Below, one piece after another: positions 61,666 through 64,000 of a stretch of DNA of 64,000 nt. Under the pieces are notes generated by a model. That model had not been told where the DNA came from. It did no database searches and was given only the letters and a program-made list of their open reading frames with translations. Location: assembly GCF_014396585.1 (NCBI RefSeq), contig NZ_CP060717.1, positions 1,364,001 through 1,428,000 on the forward strand, in the 5' to 3' direction. Positions within the stretch are counted from its first letter, which is position 1; every line of letters begins with the position of its first letter. Source of the DNA: Sphingomonas rhizophila. Its GTDB lineage: Bacteria > Pseudomonadota > Alphaproteobacteria > Sphingomonadales > Sphingomonadaceae. The translations under genes and the position numbers were made by a program.

Positions 61666-63750
61666 ATGACCTCGAACAAGACCATTATCGTCCTGCTGAG
61701 CAGCGCGTGCCTCGCGCTGGGCGCGGTCGCCTGCAAGCAGGGTCCGACCACCGCCACCGAACAAGTCCAGCCAGGCACCGCGTCGGGCATCAACCTCGCC
61801 GCGATGGACAAGTCGGTGAAGCCGGGCGACGACTTCTTCTCCTACGCCAACGGCAGCTGGGTGAAGAACACTCCTATCCCCGACGATCGCAGCTCGATCG
61901 GCGGCTTCCTTATCGCCGACCAGAAGCGCGAAGCCGACACCAAGGCGCTGTTCGACGAAATCCTGAAGGCCGATCATGCCGCCGGCTCCAACGAAGCCAA
62001 GATCAAGGATTTCTACAACGCCTATCTGAACACCGACGCGATCGACAAGGCCGGCCTTGCGCCCGCCAGGGCCGACCTCGATGCCATCGCCGCGATCAAC
62101 GACAAGACCTCGCTGTCGCGTGTCATCGGCTCGACACTCCGCGCCGACACCGATCCGCTGAACGCCACCAATTATGAAACCGGCAACCTGTTCGGCATCT
62201 TCGTCAGCCAGGGCCTCAACACCCCGGGCGAGACCATTCCCTACCTGATGCAGGGCGGCCTCGGCATGCCGGAGCGGGAATACTACCTGGGCGCCGACAA
62301 TGCCGAGCTTCGCGGCAAGTACCGCACCTATGTCGAAACCGTGATGAAGGAAGCCGGCTCGGCCGACCCGAAGGCCGCCGCCGACCGCATCATCGCGCTC
62401 GAGACCAAGATCGCCCAGGCCCATGTCGCCCGCGAAATCAGCGAGGACTTCAAGCAGGGCGCGCAAGTGTGGACCCGCGCCGACCTCGACAGCAAGGCAC
62501 CGGGGATCGACTGGAACGCGCTGCTGACGGCTGCCCAGCTTCAGAACGCGCCCAAGTTCCAGGCCTATCACGCCGGTGCGATTCCCAAGCTGTCGGCGCT
62601 GGTCGCCTCGCAGCCGCTGGATGCGTGGAAGGACTGGCTGACGTTCCACACGCTCAACCAGCGCGCCTCCGTCTTGCCCGCCGCGATCCGCGACGCCAGC
62701 TTCGCCTTCAACGGACAGGCGCTGAGCGGCCAGAAGGCGCAACGCCCCCGCGACGTCCGCGCCCTCAACGCCACTTCGAACGCGCTCGAGGATGCGGTGG
62801 GCAAAGCCTATGTCGAGAAGGTCTTCCCGGCCTCGTCGAAGGCCGACATCACGCGCATGGTCGACGAGATCAAGCAGGCCTTCGCCACCCGCGTCCAAAG
62901 CATCGACTGGATGGCGGATTCGACCAAGGCGGAAGCGGTCAAGAAGATTGAAACGATGGGCGCCGGCATCGGTTACCCCGAAAAGTGGGCCGACTATTCG
63001 TCGTTCAACGTCAGCCCGACCGACGCCTACGCCAACGCCAAGGCAGCCGAGCTCGACCGTTACAAGCGGCAGATCGCCAAGATCGGCAAGCCGATGGACA
63101 AGCTGGAATGGTGGATGCCGGCGCAGCTGGTCAACGCGGTCAACCTGCCGGTCCAGAACGCGATGAACTTCCCGGCCGCGATCCTGCAGCCGCCGTTCTA
63201 CAACGCCTCGGCCGACCCAGCCTACAACTATGGGGCGATCGGCGCGGTGATCGGTCACGAGATCAGCCACAGCTTCGACAACAATGGCGCCGCGTTCGAC
63301 AGCACCGGCAACATGCGCAACTGGTGGACCCCGGCCGATTTCGCCAAATTCGAGGCCGCCGGCAAGGCGCTCGCCGAGCAGTACGACACCTACGAGCCGT
63401 TCCCGGGCGTCAAGGTCAACGGCAAGCTGACGCTGGGCGAGAACATCGCCGATGTCGCCGGCCTGCAGGCGGCCTATGACGCTTACAAGCATTCGCTTGG
63501 CGGCAAGGAAGCGCCGGTCATCGACGGCTTCACCGGCGACCAACGTTTCTTCATCGCCTACGCGCAGACTTGGGCGACCAAGATGCGCGACGAGGCGCTG
63601 AAGGCCCGCATCGCCACCGACGGCCACGCCCCGGGTCAATACCGCGCCCAGACCGTCCGTAACATCGACGCCTGGTACAGCGCGTTCAACGTCCAGCCGG
63701 GCGACAAGCTGTACCTCGCGCCCGAAAAGCGCGTGAAGGTGTGGGGGTAA
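61666..63750 (+). CDS. M13-family (neprilysin-like) zinc metallopeptidase, lipoprotein-type
   Basis: 694 residues. The signal peptide ends in a lipobox (LGAVAC), so it is probably membrane-anchored and periplasmic. Peptidase_M13 features are SVKPGDDFFSYANGSWVKNT, NAMNFPAAILQPPFY, zinc-binding HExxH in AVIGHEISHSFDNNG near residue 531, and GENIADVAGLQAAY with the third zinc ligand. It cleaves peptides in the envelope. AGGAGACGTCC precedes ATG 61666. A terminator follows 90 bases downstream. Confidence 0.93.
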   Translation: MTSNKTIIVLLSSACLALGAVACKQGPTTATEQVQPGTASGINLAAMDKSVKPGDDFFSYANGSWVKNTPIPDDRSSIGGFLIADQKREADTKALFDEILKADHAAGSNEAKIKDFYNAYLNTDAIDKAGLAPARADLDAIAAINDKTSLSRVIGSTLRADTDPLNATNYETGNLFGIFVSQGLNTPGETIPYLMQGGLGMPEREYYLGADNAELRGKYRTYVETVMKEAGSADPKAAADRIIALETKIAQAHVAREISEDFKQGAQVWTRADLDSKAPGIDWNALLTAAQLQNAPKFQAYHAGAIPKLSALVASQPLDAWKDWLTFHTLNQRASVLPAAIRDASFAFNGQALSGQKAQRPRDVRALNATSNALEDAVGKAYVEKVFPASSKADITRMVDEIKQAFATRVQSIDWMADSTKAEAVKKIETMGAGIGYPEKWADYSSFNVSPTDAYANAKAAELDRYKRQIAKIGKPMDKLEWWMPAQLVNAVNLPVQNAMNFPAAILQPPFYNASADPAYNYGAIGAVIGHEISHSFDNNGAAFDSTGNMRNWWTPADFAKFEAAGKALAEQYDTYEPFPGVKVNGKLTLGENIADVAGLQAAYDAYKHSLGGKEAPVIDGFTGDQRFFIAYAQTWATKMRDEALKARIATDGHAPGQYRAQTVRNIDAWYSAFNVQPGDKLYLAPEKRVKVWG

Positions 63751-63839
63751 GCCGTAGCGGCCGAGACTAACGGCGCGGCGCGAGCCGCGTCGCTAGGCGA
63801 AGACCGCGACAGCCGGCCGACGGCCCGACGCAAGAAAAG

Positions 63840-63870
63840 CGGCGCGGAGCAATGCCTCCGCGCCGTTTTT
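63840..63870. terminator. Rho-independent terminator after the M13 peptidase
   Basis: CGGCGCGGAG (63840-63849) and CTCCGCGCCG (63856-63865) pair perfectly around a 6-base loop, followed by TTTTT. On the other strand the hairpin is followed by CTTTTC, so it may also end a convergent gene. Confidence 0.93.
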
Positions 63871-63906
63871 ATCTCTCTGCTTTGGAAATCTGCGACCGCT
63901 TCCGCA

Positions 63907-64000
63907 TCAGGCCCGTAACCGGGCCCGGATGCGATGGGCGGTCACATCGCTCGCGTCCCGAGCCGCGGCGTGTAAGGCGCTTTGACGCGGCACATCAGGC
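63907..64000 (-). CDS. Possible C-terminal end of a gene entering from the right edge
   Basis: A minus-strand frame is open from the window edge to a TGA at 63909-63907, reading PDVPRQSALHAAARDASDVT then AHRIRARLRA. It points into the bidirectional-looking terminator at 63840-63870, which is what a convergent gene would do. Only 30 codons are visible and no family can be assigned. Confidence 0.3.
   Translation of the reverse strand, partial: PDVPRQSALHAAARDASDVTAHRIRARLRA

Noticed and set aside
61552-63639. Minus-strand open frame of 695 codons opposite the M13 peptidase
   Set aside because: The plus strand encodes a complete M13 peptidase with HExxH. The antisense frame has an Arg/Val/Gly/Asp-rich shadow composition and no motif.

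Overview
The window is high-GC, tightly packed DNA from an alphaproteobacterium, most likely a sphingomonad (Sphingomonas/Sphingomicrobium type). The basis for this is the PhaR-type PHB regulator, a PEPxxWA-CTERM protein, split F0 subunits b and b', a BigR-type sulfide repressor, a bacteriophytochrome with an HWE kinase, and an alphaproteobacterial RpoH promoter in front of dnaK. Genes lie in short operons whose neighbours often overlap by 1-14 bases.

Layout: (1) 1-1242: start of a leftward gene off the edge, a secreted protein, phaR and tRNA-Arg(CCG). (2) 1525-6140: a sulfide-detoxification operon (BigR-like repressor with an operator inside its own promoter, persulfide dioxygenase, two half-size YeeE/YedE transporters, DUF442 protein, type II sulfide:quinone oxidoreductase, TauE/SafE exporter). 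(3) 6279-9254: a three-gene signalling cassette. (4) 9251-22861: phenylalanine/phenylacetyl-CoA catabolism: fused 2-oxoacid dehydrogenase E1, E2, aromatic aminotransferase and paaABCE on the minus strand, with paaG and paaZ on the plus strand. (5) 23420-25907: ATP synthase F0 operon. (6) 26086-30778: lipoprotein and a ydbL-ynbE-ydbH envelope-lipid cluster. (7) 30870-36403: radC, a repeat-flanked orphan, then overlapping purB, heme oxygenase and bacteriophytochrome. (8) 36400-42513: dnaKJ, a GT87-like membrane protein, fabG and fabD. (9) 42594-48799: permease, Rieske oxygenase, DUF4242-cyclase fusion, rpsF-rpsR-rplI. (10) 50222-52831: a complete IS1595-family element with 24-bp terminal inverted repeats and an 8-bp target duplication, carrying a HigBA toxin-antitoxin pair and small unknown genes. 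(11) 52889-63870: XRE regulator, tRNA-Val(TAC), winged-helix protein, cysQ, a leucine/branched-chain operon (mccB-bioB-mccA-HSD10) and an M13 peptidase.

Nine single-base losses in G/C runs break seven genes (ydbH twice, the phytochrome twice, dnaJ, the Rieske gene, rpsF, rpsR, mccA). rpsF and rpsR are core ribosomal genes and every event is the loss of one G or C, so I read them as consensus errors rather than pseudogenes. The broken genes are therefore annotated as full-length CDS with the shift sites stated.

The most notable items are the passenger-bearing IS1595 element, the physical linkage of aromatic aminotransferase and a fused 2-oxoacid dehydrogenase to paaABCE (suggesting phenylpyruvate is converted directly to phenylacetyl-CoA), bioB embedded between the two subunits of a biotin enzyme, and the coupled purB-heme oxygenase-phytochrome genes.
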